From Lysobacteraceae bacterium UBA6001 (GTDB taxonomy: Bacteria > Pseudomonadota > Gammaproteobacteria > Xanthomonadales > Xanthomonadaceae): 19,829 bases of DNA. The stretch covers positions 1 to 19,829 of the forward strand of contig DJAN01000114.1 of NCBI GenBank assembly GCA_002429615.1. Direction: 5' to 3'. This document shows positions 1 to 8,047 of this stretch, piece by piece. A program made the position numbers and the translations under genes. The notes below the pieces were generated by a model. The model was not told the origin of the DNA. It did not search any database and saw nothing but the letters and a program-made list of their open reading frames with translations. Within the stretch, counting starts at the first letter, position 1. Every line of letters starts with the position of its first letter.

Positions 1-20
1 TACACGACGCTCTCCGATCT
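1..20 (+). other. Residual Illumina adapter at contig end
   Basis: The first 20 bases, TACACGACGCTCTCCGATCT, match the 3' end of the TruSeq universal adapter (TACACGACGCTCTTCCGATC followed by T) except for one missing T. Genomic sequence seems to start at base 21, since the minus-strand signal-peptide reading frame makes biological sense only up to there. This is a library or assembly artefact and should be trimmed. The match is seen directly; the adapter sequence is from general knowledge. Confidence 0.93.
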
Positions 21-133
21 GGCAGCGCGGTCGGCGCCGGCGCGGCAGCCTGCGCGGGCAGCACATTGGCAAGCGGAAGCCCGAGGCCGGCAAGCGCGAC
101 GGCCAACGGTTTCAATCGACACGATGAGGGCAT
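21..133 (-). CDS. Secreted protein, N-terminal fragment (cut by contig end)
   Basis: An ATG at 133-131 opens a minus-strand frame that runs off the left edge. It starts MPSSCRLKPLAVALAGLGLP, continues with ANVLPAQA, and then becomes Ala/Pro-rich. This is a classical Sec signal peptide: basic n-region (R6, K8), a hydrophobic core, and a likely signal-peptidase I site after the AQA at about residue 29. Only about 37 real residues remain before the adapter, so the mature domain and function cannot be named. No strong Shine-Dalgarno sequence is visible before this ATG, so the start is uncertain. The gene is divergent from the aminotransferase at 289. Confidence 0.5.
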
Positions 134-185
134 GCGCCGATTGTGGCCCAAGCCTGTCCAAACGCCCATCGGCACGCCCTTCACG

Positions 186-224
186 GCCCCCGTCCGGGGC
201 AGCGCTTTGTTACGATTAAGCGCT
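186..224. promoter_or_regulatory. Intergenic dyads, possible promoter of the aminotransferase
   Basis: The 155-base divergent gap before the aminotransferase holds a GC hairpin (GCCCC 186-190 with GGGGC 196-200). Right after it is a perfect 7-bp inverted repeat, AGCGCTT (201-207) with AAGCGCT (218-224), around a 10-base spacer TGTTACGATT. Within the spacer, TGTTACGAT (209-216) resembles an extended -10 element (TGnTAnnnT) for plus-strand transcription; I see no good -35. The dyads are seen; the promoter and operator roles are inferred. Confidence 0.3.
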
Positions 225-288
225 TTGCCGCGCCGCGCGCAGAGCGATCCGGAAGCACCCCCTCATTCCGTCTCCAGCGAGTACCGCC

Positions 289-1488
289 GTGTCTTTCTTT
301 GCAAATGTCGAACAGGTTCCGGGCGATCCGATCCTTGGCCTGACCGAGGCTTACAACGCCGACGCCCGACCGAACAAGGTCAACCTGGGCGTGGGCATCT
401 ATTACGACGAGAACGGCCGCATTCCGCTGTTGCGCGCCGTGTACCAGATCGAGCAGCAGCTCGCGCTGGACGCCAAGCCGCGCGGCTACCTGCCGATCGA
501 CGGCCTGGCCGCCTATGACCAGGCCACGCAGAAGCTGCTGTTCGGCGCCGATTCGCCGCTGCTGGAAGCCGGCCGCGTCAGCACCGCGCAGACCATCGGC
601 GGCAGCGGTGCGCTGCGCGTCGGCGCGGACCTGCTGATCAAGCTGCTGTCGACCCGCACCGTGGCGATCAGCAACCCGAGCTGGGAGAACCACCGCGCGG
701 TGTTCAGCGCCGCCGGCTTCGACGTGGTCGATTACACCTACTTCGACGCCGCGCGCCACGGCCTGGATTTCGACGGCATGCTCGCCGACCTGCGCCAGCT
801 GGCGCCGGGCAGCGTGGTGCTGCTGCACGCCTGCTGCCACAACCCCACCGGCGCGGACCTCACCCATGAGCAGTCGCGCACCGTCGCCGAGCTGCTCAAG
901 GAGCGCGGTCTGTTCCCGTTCGTGGACATCGCCTACCAGGGCTTCGACAAGGGCATCGACGAGGACGCCTACGCGATCCGCCTGCTCGCCGGCATGGACA
1001 TGGACTTCGTCGTCGCCAGCTCGTACTCCAAGTCGTTCTCGCTGTACGGCGAGCGCGTGGGCGCGCTGTCGGTGGTCTCCGCCGATGCCAAGCAGGCCAA
1101 GGCGGTGCAGTCGCAGGTCAAGCGCATCATCCGCACCATCTACTCCAGCCCGTCCACGCATGGCGCCGCGCTGGTGGCCGGCGTGCTCAACAGCGCCGAA
1201 CTGCGCCAGACCTGGGAACAGGAACTGACCGAGATGCGCGAGCGCATCCACGCGCTGCGCGCCGGGCTGGTCGGCAAGCTCAACGCGCTGGACGCTGGCG
1301 ATTTCTCGTTCATCGAGCGCCAGGCCGGCATGTTCTCGTACTCGGGCCTGAGCAAGGCGCAGGTCGATCGCCTGCGTGACGAGTTCGCGATCTACGCCGT
1401 GGGCACCGGCCGCATCTGCGTGGCCGCGCTGAGCCAGAAGAACCTGGACTACGTGGCGAACGCAGTGGCGACCGTCGCCAAGGGCTGA
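289..1488 (+). CDS. tyrB: Aromatic/aspartate aminotransferase (class I, PLP-dependent)
   Basis: A 399-residue cytosolic aminotransferase that moves the amino group between aromatic amino acids or aspartate and 2-oxoglutarate, the last step of Tyr/Phe synthesis. Family landmarks: N185 in CHNPTG; D213 and Y216 in FVDIAYQGF (PLP ring contacts); the Schiff-base lysine K248 in SSYSKSFSLYGERVG with R256; R282 in IRTIYSSPSTHG, equivalent to the dicarboxylate-binding Arg292 of AspC; and R375 in GTGRICVA, which binds the alpha-carboxylate. Length and N-terminus (MSFFANVEQVPGDPILGL) fit AspC/TyrB-type enzymes, supporting the GTG start at 289, although the Shine-Dalgarno is weak. A strong terminator follows. 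Family is certain. The aromatic preference rests on resemblance to xanthomonad TyrB, so aspC is the alternative name. Confidence 0.9.
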   Translation: MSFFANVEQVPGDPILGLTEAYNADARPNKVNLGVGIYYDENGRIPLLRAVYQIEQQLALDAKPRGYLPIDGLAAYDQATQKLLFGADSPLLEAGRVSTAQTIGGSGALRVGADLLIKLLSTRTVAISNPSWENHRAVFSAAGFDVVDYTYFDAARHGLDFDGMLADLRQLAPGSVVLLHACCHNPTGADLTHEQSRTVAELLKERGLFPFVDIAYQGFDKGIDEDAYAIRLLAGMDMDFVVASSYSKSFSLYGERVGALSVVSADAKQAKAVQSQVKRIIRTIYSSPSTHGAALVAGVLNSAELRQTWEQELTEMRERIHALRAGLVGKLNALDAGDFSFIERQAGMFSYSGLSKAQVDRLRDEFAIYAVGTGRICVAALSQKNLDYVANAVATVAKG

Positions 1489-1511
1489 GGCCCTCGCGGC
1501 GTTGCGGCATC

Positions 1512-1548
1512 GAAGCCTCCGGTGGCAGCACCGGAGGCTTCTTCGTTT
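1512..1548 (+). terminator. Rho-independent terminator after tyrB
   Basis: A perfect 13-bp stem, GAAGCCTCCGGTG (1512-1524) pairing with CACCGGAGGCTTC (1529-1541), closes a GCAG tetraloop and is followed by TTCGTTT. It lies 24 bases after the tyrB stop and touches the stop codon of the convergent gene at 1548. The T-rich tail is only on the plus strand, so it mainly terminates tyrB. Confidence 0.88.
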
Positions 1549-1997
1549 CAGCGTGGCGCGTTGCCGGCCACCAGCTTCACCCCGATCGATTCGGCGAGCG
1601 GGCGCAGCGTCTCCAGCTTGTCGGCATCGACGGCGACGCCGAGGGTGAGGTGTTCCAGCCGCTTGCCCTCGAAGGACTTCAGCGCCGCTTCGGCGGCCTT
1701 GAGCGCAAGCTTGTCGCTGCCGCTGAACACCTCGACCTGGAGGTCGGCGGTTTCGCCCAGCGCCATCACCTGGATCAGCTGCTTCACCGAGGCGCTGCTG
1801 CCGATCGCCTTCGCCATCATGGTGTTGGTCAGCGCGTTGCCCGAGGGAATCTCCACGTAAAGCGTCTGCACGACCGGGCCGGAGACGGATTCAGCCGGCG
1901 CCTCTTCGGCGTGGCCGTGGCCGGCATGCGCGGCCACGGCCAGCGCGGCAGCCAAGGCCAGTGTGCGCAGCGGTGCGTGCTGTCTGGAAGCATCCAT
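1548..1997 (-). CDS. Small secreted protein of unknown function
   Basis: A 149-residue protein I do not recognise. The N-terminus (MDASRQHAPLRTLALAAALA, then VAAHA) is a Sec signal peptide with likely cleavage after AHA near residue 25, followed by a short His-rich stretch (GHGHAEE). The mature part of about 120 residues alternates short hydrophobic strands (VVQTLYVEI, ADLQVEVF, LEHLTLGVAV) with amphipathic helices (KLALKAAEAALKSF, KLETLRPLAESI), suggesting a small alpha/beta domain. There is no Cys in it, so it is not a lipoprotein. AGGAAA lies about ten bases upstream of the ATG, supporting the start. It is convergent with tyrB and divergent from fbp. Probably periplasmic. Confidence 0.75.
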   Translation of the reverse strand: MDASRQHAPLRTLALAAALAVAAHAGHGHAEEAPAESVSGPVVQTLYVEIPSGNALTNTMMAKAIGSSASVKQLIQVMALGETADLQVEVFSGSDKLALKAAEAALKSFEGKRLEHLTLGVAVDADKLETLRPLAESIGVKLVAGNAPR

Positions 1998-2043
1998 TCT
2001 TCGTGTTTCCTGCGTCTCCTATGGAGCATCCATTCTGCCTGCG

Positions 2044-2096
2044 TGTCATGGCGGCGAAAACCCCGCGACATGACAGCGCAAGTCAGCGTGTCGCGG
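2044..2096. promoter_or_regulatory. Overlapping, mutually exclusive inverted repeats upstream of fbp
   Basis: Two inverted repeats share sequence. Pair A is TGTCATG (2044-2050) with CATGACA (2069-2075), 18-base loop. Pair B is CCGCGACA (2063-2070) with TGTCGCGG (2089-2096); its loop contains the nested pair TGAC (2071-2074) and GTCA (2082-2085). Both use 2069-2075, so only one can form at a time. They lie in the divergent gap between the secreted protein at 1997 and fbp. They could be leader RNA structure or protein-binding sites; the role is inferred. Confidence 0.35.
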
Positions 2097-2148
2097 AGTG
2101 ACAGCACGATGACGCGCCTGTCCTGCGATGACGACGGGATGAGACAAT

Positions 2149-2162
2149 GGAAGTTCACTTCC
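2149..2162. promoter_or_regulatory. GGAAGT-TC-ACTTCC palindrome in the fbp leader
   Basis: Perfect 6-bp arms GGAAGT (2149-2154) and ACTTCC (2157-2162) around TC. It sits between the two possible fbp starts (ATG 2147 and ATG 2183). If translation starts at 2183 it is a 5'-UTR operator or small hairpin; if at 2147 it is the first codons. Seen directly; function unknown. Confidence 0.3.
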
Positions 2163-2182
2163 TACGCAAGGCTGTCCGGTCC

Positions 2183-3199
2183 ATGTCGCGAACCTCGCTG
2201 ACCCGATTCCTGATCGAAGAACAACAGGCCGGCCGTATCGGCCCCGAGCTGCGCCAGCTCATCACCATCGTGTCGCGCGCCTGCAAGCGCATCTCGATCG
2301 CCGTGAGCAAGGGCGCGCTCGGCGGCGTGCTGGGCGATGCCGGCACCGGCAACATCCAGGGCGAGGCGCAGAAGAAGCTCGACGTGCTCAGCAACGACAT
2401 CCTGCTCGAAGCCAATGCCTGGGGCGGCCACCTCGCCGCGTGCGCGTCGGAGGAGATGGAGCACAGCACACCGGTGCCGGACCGCTACCCGAGCGGCGAC
2501 TTCCTGCTGCTGTTCGATCCGCTCGACGGCAGTTCCAACATCGACGTCAACGTCTCGGTCGGCACGATCTTCTCGGTGCTGCGCTGCCCGCCCGGCGTGG
2601 ACAAACCGGGCGACGAGCATTTCCTGCAACCGGGCAGCGCGCAGGTCGCCGCCGGCTACTGCATCTACGGGCCGAGCACGATGCTGGTGCTGACGCTGGG
2701 CCACGGCACGCATGCCTTCACGCTGGAACGCGAGGAAGGCTCGTTCCTGCTCACGCAGTCGGACATGCGCATTCCAGAGGAGACCAAGGAATTCGCCATC
2801 AACATGTCCAACCAGCGCCACTGGGAAGCGCCGATGCAGGCCTATGTCGGCGACCTGCTCGCCGGCAAGGAAGGCCCGCGCGGCAAGGACTTCAACATGC
2901 GCTGGATCGCCAGCATGGTGGCCGACGTGCATCGCATCCTGACCCGCGGCGGCATCTTCATCTACCCGTGGGATCGCAAGGATCCGTCCAAGGCCGGCAA
3001 GCTGCGGCTGATGTACGAAGCCAACCCGATGGGCATGCTGGTCGAGCAGGCCGGTGGCCTGGCCAGCACCGGGCGCACGCCGATCCTGGGCATCCAGCCC
3101 GATGGCCTACACCAGCGCGTGCCGGTGTTCCTGGGCTCGAAGCAGGAAGTCACCGAGGCGGTGAAGTACCACCTCGCGTTCGACGAGGCCAAGGACTGA
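2183..3199 (+). CDS. fbp: Fructose-1,6-bisphosphatase, class I
   Basis: A 338-residue cytosolic enzyme that hydrolyses fructose 1,6-bisphosphate to fructose 6-phosphate and phosphate, the committed step of gluconeogenesis. Class I motifs are present: the metal-binding acidic pair in ACASEEM (S89-E90-E91), [10 protein letters not shown] at 112-121 with the metal-ligand aspartates, YGPST at 162-166, [14 protein letters not shown] and GGIFIYP around 240-262, and the substrate/metal region [12 protein letters not shown] with E279. I chose ATG 2183 because xanthomonad homologues start [14 protein letters not shown]. An in-frame ATG at 2147 would add 12 residues ([12 protein letters not shown]) and has a GGGATGAG sequence upstream, so it cannot be excluded. 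Overlapping inverted repeats upstream suggest regulation. Family assignment is secure. Confidence 0.95.
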   Translation: MSRTSLTRFLIEEQQAGRIGPELRQLITIVSRACKRISIAVSKGALGGVLGDAGTGNIQGEAQKKLDVLSNDILLEANAWGGHLAACASEEMEHSTPVPDRYPSGDFLLLFDPLDGSSNIDVNVSVGTIFSVLRCPPGVDKPGDEHFLQPGSAQVAAGYCIYGPSTMLVLTLGHGTHAFTLEREEGSFLLTQSDMRIPEETKEFAINMSNQRHWEAPMQAYVGDLLAGKEGPRGKDFNMRWIASMVADVHRILTRGGIFIYPWDRKDPSKAGKLRLMYEANPMGMLVEQAGGLASTGRTPILGIQPDGLHQRVPVFLGSKQEVTEAVKYHLAFDEAKD

Positions 3200-3208
3200 T
3201 GGCGCGTC

Positions 3209-3233
3209 GCGCGCCGGGATTCAGCCGGCGCGC
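3209..3233. terminator. GC-rich hairpin between convergent fbp and yjjJ
   Basis: A perfect 9-bp stem GCGCGCCGG (3209-3217) with CCGGCGCGC (3225-3233) and a 7-base loop GATTCAG. It lies 9 bases past the fbp stop and 6 bases before the end of the convergent toxin gene. There is no T-tract on either side, so it is a pausing or bidirectional terminator candidate rather than a canonical one. Confidence 0.5.
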
Positions 3234-3239
3234 ATCGCC

Positions 3240-4610
3240 CTAGAAACGCTGGGCGAGCTCGATGATGGCGCGCTCGGCATTGCGCGCGAACGCCTGCACA
3301 TCGGGTTCGATGCGCGCATCGGCTTGCACGCGCCGCCAGAACGCCAGCGCAGGCGTCATCGCCCAGCGCCAATGCTCAAGCTGACCGCTCACCGGCACCG
3401 GCGCGATGTAGTCGCGCGCCACCACCGTGCCCTGTGCATCCGGGCGCAGCCGCATCGGCAGCATGTCGTAGACCGGCGCGGCCTTCAGCGGCAGGCTATC
3501 GCCCAGCATCAGGCCGAAATTGCCCAGGTGCATGTCGCTGTTGTCGATCAGCAGGCCGAACCAGCTGATCCGGCGCAATGCCAGTGCGTCGGCGGCGGAC
3601 ACCCAGCCGTCGCGCTCCAGCAGATCGGCGTAGCGCCACCAAGGCATGCCCGCTTCACCATGGAACGCCGAAGCGATGGCGGCGAGTGATATGAAGCCGC
3701 GACGGCCGAGCACCGGCGTACGGTCGAAGCGCTGCGATTCCAGGAAGACCTGGCCCTGGCCCTCCAACAGCCGATTGTGCGCGACCGCGATGCCCGCCTC
3801 GGCCAACGCTTCGCAGGCCCATGCCTCGCAACGCAGCAGCGTGGCCCAGCGCTGGGCCGCCGGGCTGTCCTCGGCCGCGCTGAACTTCACGATCACCGCC
3901 TGGCGGGCATCGCCCTCCCGCAGCGTGGCGGTGAACTTCGCCTGTTCGCCGCCGGGCGAAGAGCCGGGCGGTTCGCCACGCATCACGTCGGCCGCCAGTT
4001 CGGGGTAGCGGCGCAGGCGGTCGGCGCGGGGCACTTCGTCAGCGGGCGTGTCGAGCTCGCGCACCGCGCGCGCCATCGCCAGGTCACCCAGCATCAGGTC
4101 GCCGCTTTGCGTGGCGCCGCCATGCAGCAGCGCGGCGATGACATGTTCGGCATTCCACAGCTTGATGTCGGCCGGCACGCGCAGTTCCTGCGACACGCGG
4201 TGCGCGTAGGTACGCCCGAGAAAGCCGTTGGGACGCAGGTCGTCCAGGAACCAGGGCACGTCCGGGTAAATGCCCCGCTCGAAGGGCGGATGCATCAGTG
4301 CCGGCCGCGGCATGTCCGATACCAGGGCGAACTCGCCGCGCTCCAGCGCGACCAGCGTGCCGACGGCAAAGATGCGCGCCTCCGGCGTCATCCGGTAGAG
4401 CGGCCATTGCGACTCGCCGCGGATATTCCGCTGCAGGGCGTATTCGGTCGCCCGGGCCTTGCCCAGGCGCACCACCGGCGGCACGACGGCGCGGGCCAGC
4501 GTGGGGCGGGTCACGTCGAGGCCGGCCAGCGCGTCGGCGGCGGACAGGCGGCCCCGGCTCGCCAGGAGCTGGCGCAGGCGCTCGGTGACCTGGGGCGAAT
4601 CGGCAGGCAT
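3240..4610 (-). CDS. yjjJ: HipA-family Ser/Thr kinase toxin, YjjJ/HipH type
   Basis: A 456-residue HipA-like kinase of the YjjJ (HipH) group. Residues 8-60 form a predicted helix-turn-helix/winged segment (RLSAADALAGLDVTRPTLAR), absent from classical HipA. The kinase features are complete: phosphate-loop motif GSSPGGEQAKF at 216-226, ATP lysine K242 in VIVKFS, catalytic D359 and N364 in IDNSDMHLGNFG, and metal-binding D382 in PVYDMLP. HipA toxins phosphorylate targets such as glutamyl-tRNA synthetase and induce growth arrest; E. coli YjjJ has been reported as a HipA-like toxin. No HipB-like antitoxin gene adjoins it: neighbours are fbp (convergent) and an aldo/keto reductase. The ATG lies inside a 24-bp repeat that recurs 99 bp upstream, suggesting autoregulation through the N-terminal domain. 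The target is unknown. Confidence 0.9.
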   Translation of the reverse strand: MPADSPQVTERLRQLLASRGRLSAADALAGLDVTRPTLARAVVPPVVRLGKARATEYALQRNIRGESQWPLYRMTPEARIFAVGTLVALERGEFALVSDMPRPALMHPPFERGIYPDVPWFLDDLRPNGFLGRTYAHRVSQELRVPADIKLWNAEHVIAALLHGGATQSGDLMLGDLAMARAVRELDTPADEVPRADRLRRYPELAADVMRGEPPGSSPGGEQAKFTATLREGDARQAVIVKFSAAEDSPAAQRWATLLRCEAWACEALAEAGIAVAHNRLLEGQGQVFLESQRFDRTPVLGRRGFISLAAIASAFHGEAGMPWWRYADLLERDGWVSAADALALRRISWFGLLIDNSDMHLGNFGLMLGDSLPLKAAPVYDMLPMRLRPDAQGTVVARDYIAPVPVSGQLEHWRWAMTPALAFWRRVQADARIEPDVQAFARNAERAIIELAQRF

Positions 4611-4631
4611 GTAACGATTCCTGTAACGATT
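4608..4631 (-). repeat. 24-bp direct repeat, proximal copy (over yjjJ start codon)
   Basis: Contains two copies of the 10-mer TGTAACGATT (4610-4619 and 4622-4631; AATCGTTACA on the coding strand) with a 12-bp period. The repeat includes CAT 4608-4610, the reverse complement of the yjjJ start codon. The unit differs by one base from the copy at 4707-4730. A protein bound here would block translation-start DNA and early transcription. Probable operator half-sites; the binder is not shown. Confidence 0.7.
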
Positions 4632-4706
4632 GTTCCGCCCGAGCCTAGCACATGATACTGATGTGAAAGGATTTTATTTCCACGCGTGCGCCAGTTTCGA
4701 TATAAC

Positions 4707-4729
4707 CATGTAACGATTCATGTAACGAT

Positions 4730-4730
<1 letters not shown>
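4707..4730 (-). repeat. 24-bp direct repeat, distal copy (upstream of yjjJ)
   Basis: The second copy of the unit, with 10-mers TGTAACGATT at 4709-4718 and 4721-4730, exactly 99 bp from the proximal copy. It lies upstream of the probable yjjJ promoter region (an A+T-rich tract at 4655-4680) and its last base is the first base of the aldo/keto reductase stop codon (4730-4732). Two matched sites flanking a promoter are a common looping-repressor arrangement; that role is inference. Confidence 0.7.
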
Positions 4731-5773
<1,043 letters not shown>

Positions 5774-5785
5774 GATGTCCTCTCC

Positions 5786-6991
5786 TCAACCGGCCTGCGC
5801 GCAGGCCACCGTGGCGCGGCCGCGTTGCGACAGCCGCACGCTCCACGCCGCCACCGCCAGGCCCGCCAACGTCACGCCGGCCGCCACCCACGGCGTGGCC
5901 GGCAGGCCCGCCGCACTGGCCACCACCACGCCGCCCAGCCAAGCGCCGAACGCATTGCCCAGGTTGAACGCGGCGATGTTGAGGCTCGACGCCAGGTTCT
6001 GCCCGCCCTGCGCTTCCTGCAGCACCCGCAGCTGCAGCGGCGCCACCGTGGCGAACGCGCCCACGCCCAGCAGGCCGACGGCCAACACCATCGCGACCGG
6101 CGCATGCACCGAGAGCGCGAGCACGACGCTGGCCAGCGCCAGCGCGGCGAGCGTCCCCAGCAACGCCATGACCGGACGGCGATCGGCCAGGCGGCCGCCC
6201 AGCAAGTTGCCGACGATCATCCCCGCGCCGAACAGCAGCAGGATCGGCGACACCGCGGCCTGGCTGAAACCGGTCACCTCCACCAGCAGCGGCTGGATAT
6301 AGGTGAACACCGCGAACACGCCGCCAAAGCCGAGCACGGTCATCAGCAACGCCAGCAGCACCTGCGGCCGCGCCAGCACCGCGACTTCCTCGCGCCACGG
6401 CGCCGGCTCGCCGCCACGCACGCTGGCCGGCACCCATGCGGCGACCGCCAGGGAGGCCACCACGCCGACCACGGCCACCGCCCAGAACGTCGCGCGCCAG
6501 CCCAGGTGCAGGCCGAGCCACGCACCGGCCGGCACGCCGAGCAGGGTGGCGACGGTGAGGCCGGCGAACATCAGCGAGATCGCCGAGGCACGGCGTTCGG
6601 GGGCAACCAGCGAGGTCGCCACCACCGCGCCGACGCCGAAGAACGTGCCGTGCGCCAATGAAGTCAGTACGCGCGCGGCCATCAGGCTGGCGTAGCCGGG
6701 GGCCAGCGCACAGGCGATGTTGCCCAGGGTGAAGATCACCATCAGCGCGACCAGCACGGCCTTGCGCGGCCAGCGCGCGCTGAGCAGCGTCAGCACCGGC
6801 GCGCCGACGAACACGCCCAGCGCATAGCCGCTGATCAGCAGGCCGGCGGCGGGGATCGAGACGTGCAGGTCGGCGGCAACCTGCTGCAGCAGGCCCATGA
6901 TGACGAACTCGGTGGTGCCGATGCCGAAGGCACCGACGGTCAGGGCGTACAGCGCGATGGGGGTACGCGACGCGACAGCAGCGGGCGACAT
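5786..6991 (-). CDS. MFS drug/sugar efflux transporter, AraJ/YdhP-like (DHA1)
   Basis: A 401-residue inner-membrane proton antiporter of the major facilitator superfamily with about 12 hydrophobic segments. The first helix carries GAFGIGTTEFVIMGLL, typical of the AraJ/YdhP/SotB group of sugar and drug exporters. LLSARWPRK at the helix 2-3 loop is a version of MFS motif A, and the C-terminal half has a similar loop, GGRLADRRPV. GGAG eight bases before the ATG supports the start. It is first gene of a two-gene operon with the aldo/keto reductase, divergent from a LysR regulator 103 bases away, a common exporter-plus-detoxification arrangement. The substrate cannot be read from sequence. Confidence 0.92.
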   Translation of the reverse strand: MSPAAVASRTPIALYALTVGAFGIGTTEFVIMGLLQQVAADLHVSIPAAGLLISGYALGVFVGAPVLTLLSARWPRKAVLVALMVIFTLGNIACALAPGYASLMAARVLTSLAHGTFFGVGAVVATSLVAPERRASAISLMFAGLTVATLLGVPAGAWLGLHLGWRATFWAVAVVGVVASLAVAAWVPASVRGGEPAPWREEVAVLARPQVLLALLMTVLGFGGVFAVFTYIQPLLVEVTGFSQAAVSPILLLFGAGMIVGNLLGGRLADRRPVMALLGTLAALALASVVLALSVHAPVAMVLAVGLLGVGAFATVAPLQLRVLQEAQGGQNLASSLNIAAFNLGNAFGAWLGGVVVASAAGLPATPWVAAGVTLAGLAVAAWSVRLSQRGRATVACAQAG

Positions 6992-7056
6992 GGCCGGCTC
7001 CGGGGTAGGGAAGAAGGCGCCTAGGCTGCGCCAGCTGCTTTTACCCGAAAACCACT

Positions 7057-7092
7057 GTTATCCTGAATCATCTTCAAGATTTCGTTGATAAC
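7057..7092. promoter_or_regulatory. Nested dyad in the LysR/MFS divergent promoter region
   Basis: An outer perfect inverted repeat GTTATC (7057-7062) with GATAAC (7087-7092) encloses an inner perfect palindrome ATCTT-C-AAGAT (7070-7080). The two dyads are nearly concentric, off by about one base. The element ends two bases before the LysR start codon. LysR proteins usually bind dyads with a T-N11-A core in such divergent gaps and repress their own gene while controlling the neighbour, so this is the best operator candidate. The dyads are seen; binding is inferred. Confidence 0.55.
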
Positions 7093-7094
7093 GC

Positions 7095-8027
7095 ATGGAC
7101 CGCCTCGGCGACATCGCCCTGTTCCTGCGTGTGCTCGACCAGGGCTCGATCAGCGCGGCCGCCCGCAGCCTGGACCTGTCCGTGGCGGTGGCGAGCCAAC
7201 GCCTGCAGCGCCTGGAACGCGCGCTGGGGGTTCGTCTGCTGCACCGGACCACGCGGCGACTGCATCCCACCCCGGAAGGGCAGGCACTGGCCGAGCGCGG
7301 GCGCATCCTGGTGCAGGACCTGGAAGCATTGGCCGATGGCCTGCGCGAGAGCGCCCAGGCGGTGGCGGGCAACCTGCGGATGACCCTGCCGGCCTCGTTC
7401 GGCCTGCAATACGTCTCCGGCTGGCTGCCGGGCTTCCAACGGCTGCACCCGCAGGTGGCGGTGAGCGCGCACCTCAGCGACGACCTTGTGGATCTGATCA
7501 AGGATGGTTACGACCTGGCGATCCGCATCGGCCCGCTGGCGGACTCCGGTCTGGTGGCGCGCCGCATCGCCAACAACCGGCGGGTGCTCGTCGCCGCGCC
7601 GGACTATCTGAAGACGCACGGGATTCCCCGCCACCCGGAAGATCTGGCCGCGCATACCGGCGTGCTGCTGGTGGGCCGCGATGGCCGCCAGGACACCTGG
7701 TCGCTCGTCGGCCCCGACGGCAGCGTGCTGCGCGTGCGCATGCACAGCCGCTTCGAAAGCAACCACGGCGAACTGCTGCGCGCCGCGGCACTGGCCGGGC
7801 AGGGCATCGCGCTGCATTCGCTGTGGCATGTCGCCGACGACCTGCGCGCGGGTCGGCTCAAGGTGCTGCTGCCGGACTGGCCGCCACCGGAATCGCAGAT
7901 CAGCGCGGTGATGCCGGCGCGCAGCCAGCAGCCGCCCCGCGTGCGGGCCTTCGTGGACTATCTGCTGGCGCAGCTGGGGGATGTGCCGGCGTGGGAACAG
8001 CTGGACGTGGCGGCATTCGCCGCATGA
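7095..8027 (+). CDS. LysR-family transcriptional regulator
   Basis: A 310-residue LysR-type regulator. The N-terminal winged helix-turn-helix is at residues 1-60 (MDRLGDIALFLRVLDQGSIS, then AAARSLDLSVAVASQRLQRLE and LHRTTRRLHPTPEG, the classic LysR signature). The linker helix follows, then the effector-binding domain from about residue 90 (GNLRMTLPASFG, DLAIRIGPLADSGLVARRI, ALAGQGIALHSLWHV). It belongs to the large LysR group that commonly sits next to exporters and reductases. Divergent orientation from the MFS-aldo/keto reductase operon suggests it controls that operon; the ligand is unknown. The start codon follows directly on the nested dyad at 7057-7092, fitting autoregulation. No strong Shine-Dalgarno is seen. 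Confidence 0.92.
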   Translation: MDRLGDIALFLRVLDQGSISAAARSLDLSVAVASQRLQRLERALGVRLLHRTTRRLHPTPEGQALAERGRILVQDLEALADGLRESAQAVAGNLRMTLPASFGLQYVSGWLPGFQRLHPQVAVSAHLSDDLVDLIKDGYDLAIRIGPLADSGLVARRIANNRRVLVAAPDYLKTHGIPRHPEDLAAHTGVLLVGRDGRQDTWSLVGPDGSVLRVRMHSRFESNHGELLRAAALAGQGIALHSLWHVADDLRAGRLKVLLPDWPPPESQISAVMPARSQQPPRVRAFVDYLLAQLGDVPAWEQLDVAAFAA

Positions 8028-8047
8028 GCGGGCGATATCCCTGCATA

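Noticed and set aside
181..1251. 356-codon minus-strand ORF over tyrB
   Set aside because: Antisense to a complete aminotransferase; no signal, domain or ribosome site.
3209..3233. Possible degenerate REP after fbp (contains GATTCAGCCGG)
   Set aside because: It lacks the GTAGGAG part and the GCGGCTTCAGCCGC core seen at 8048; better described as a plain hairpin.
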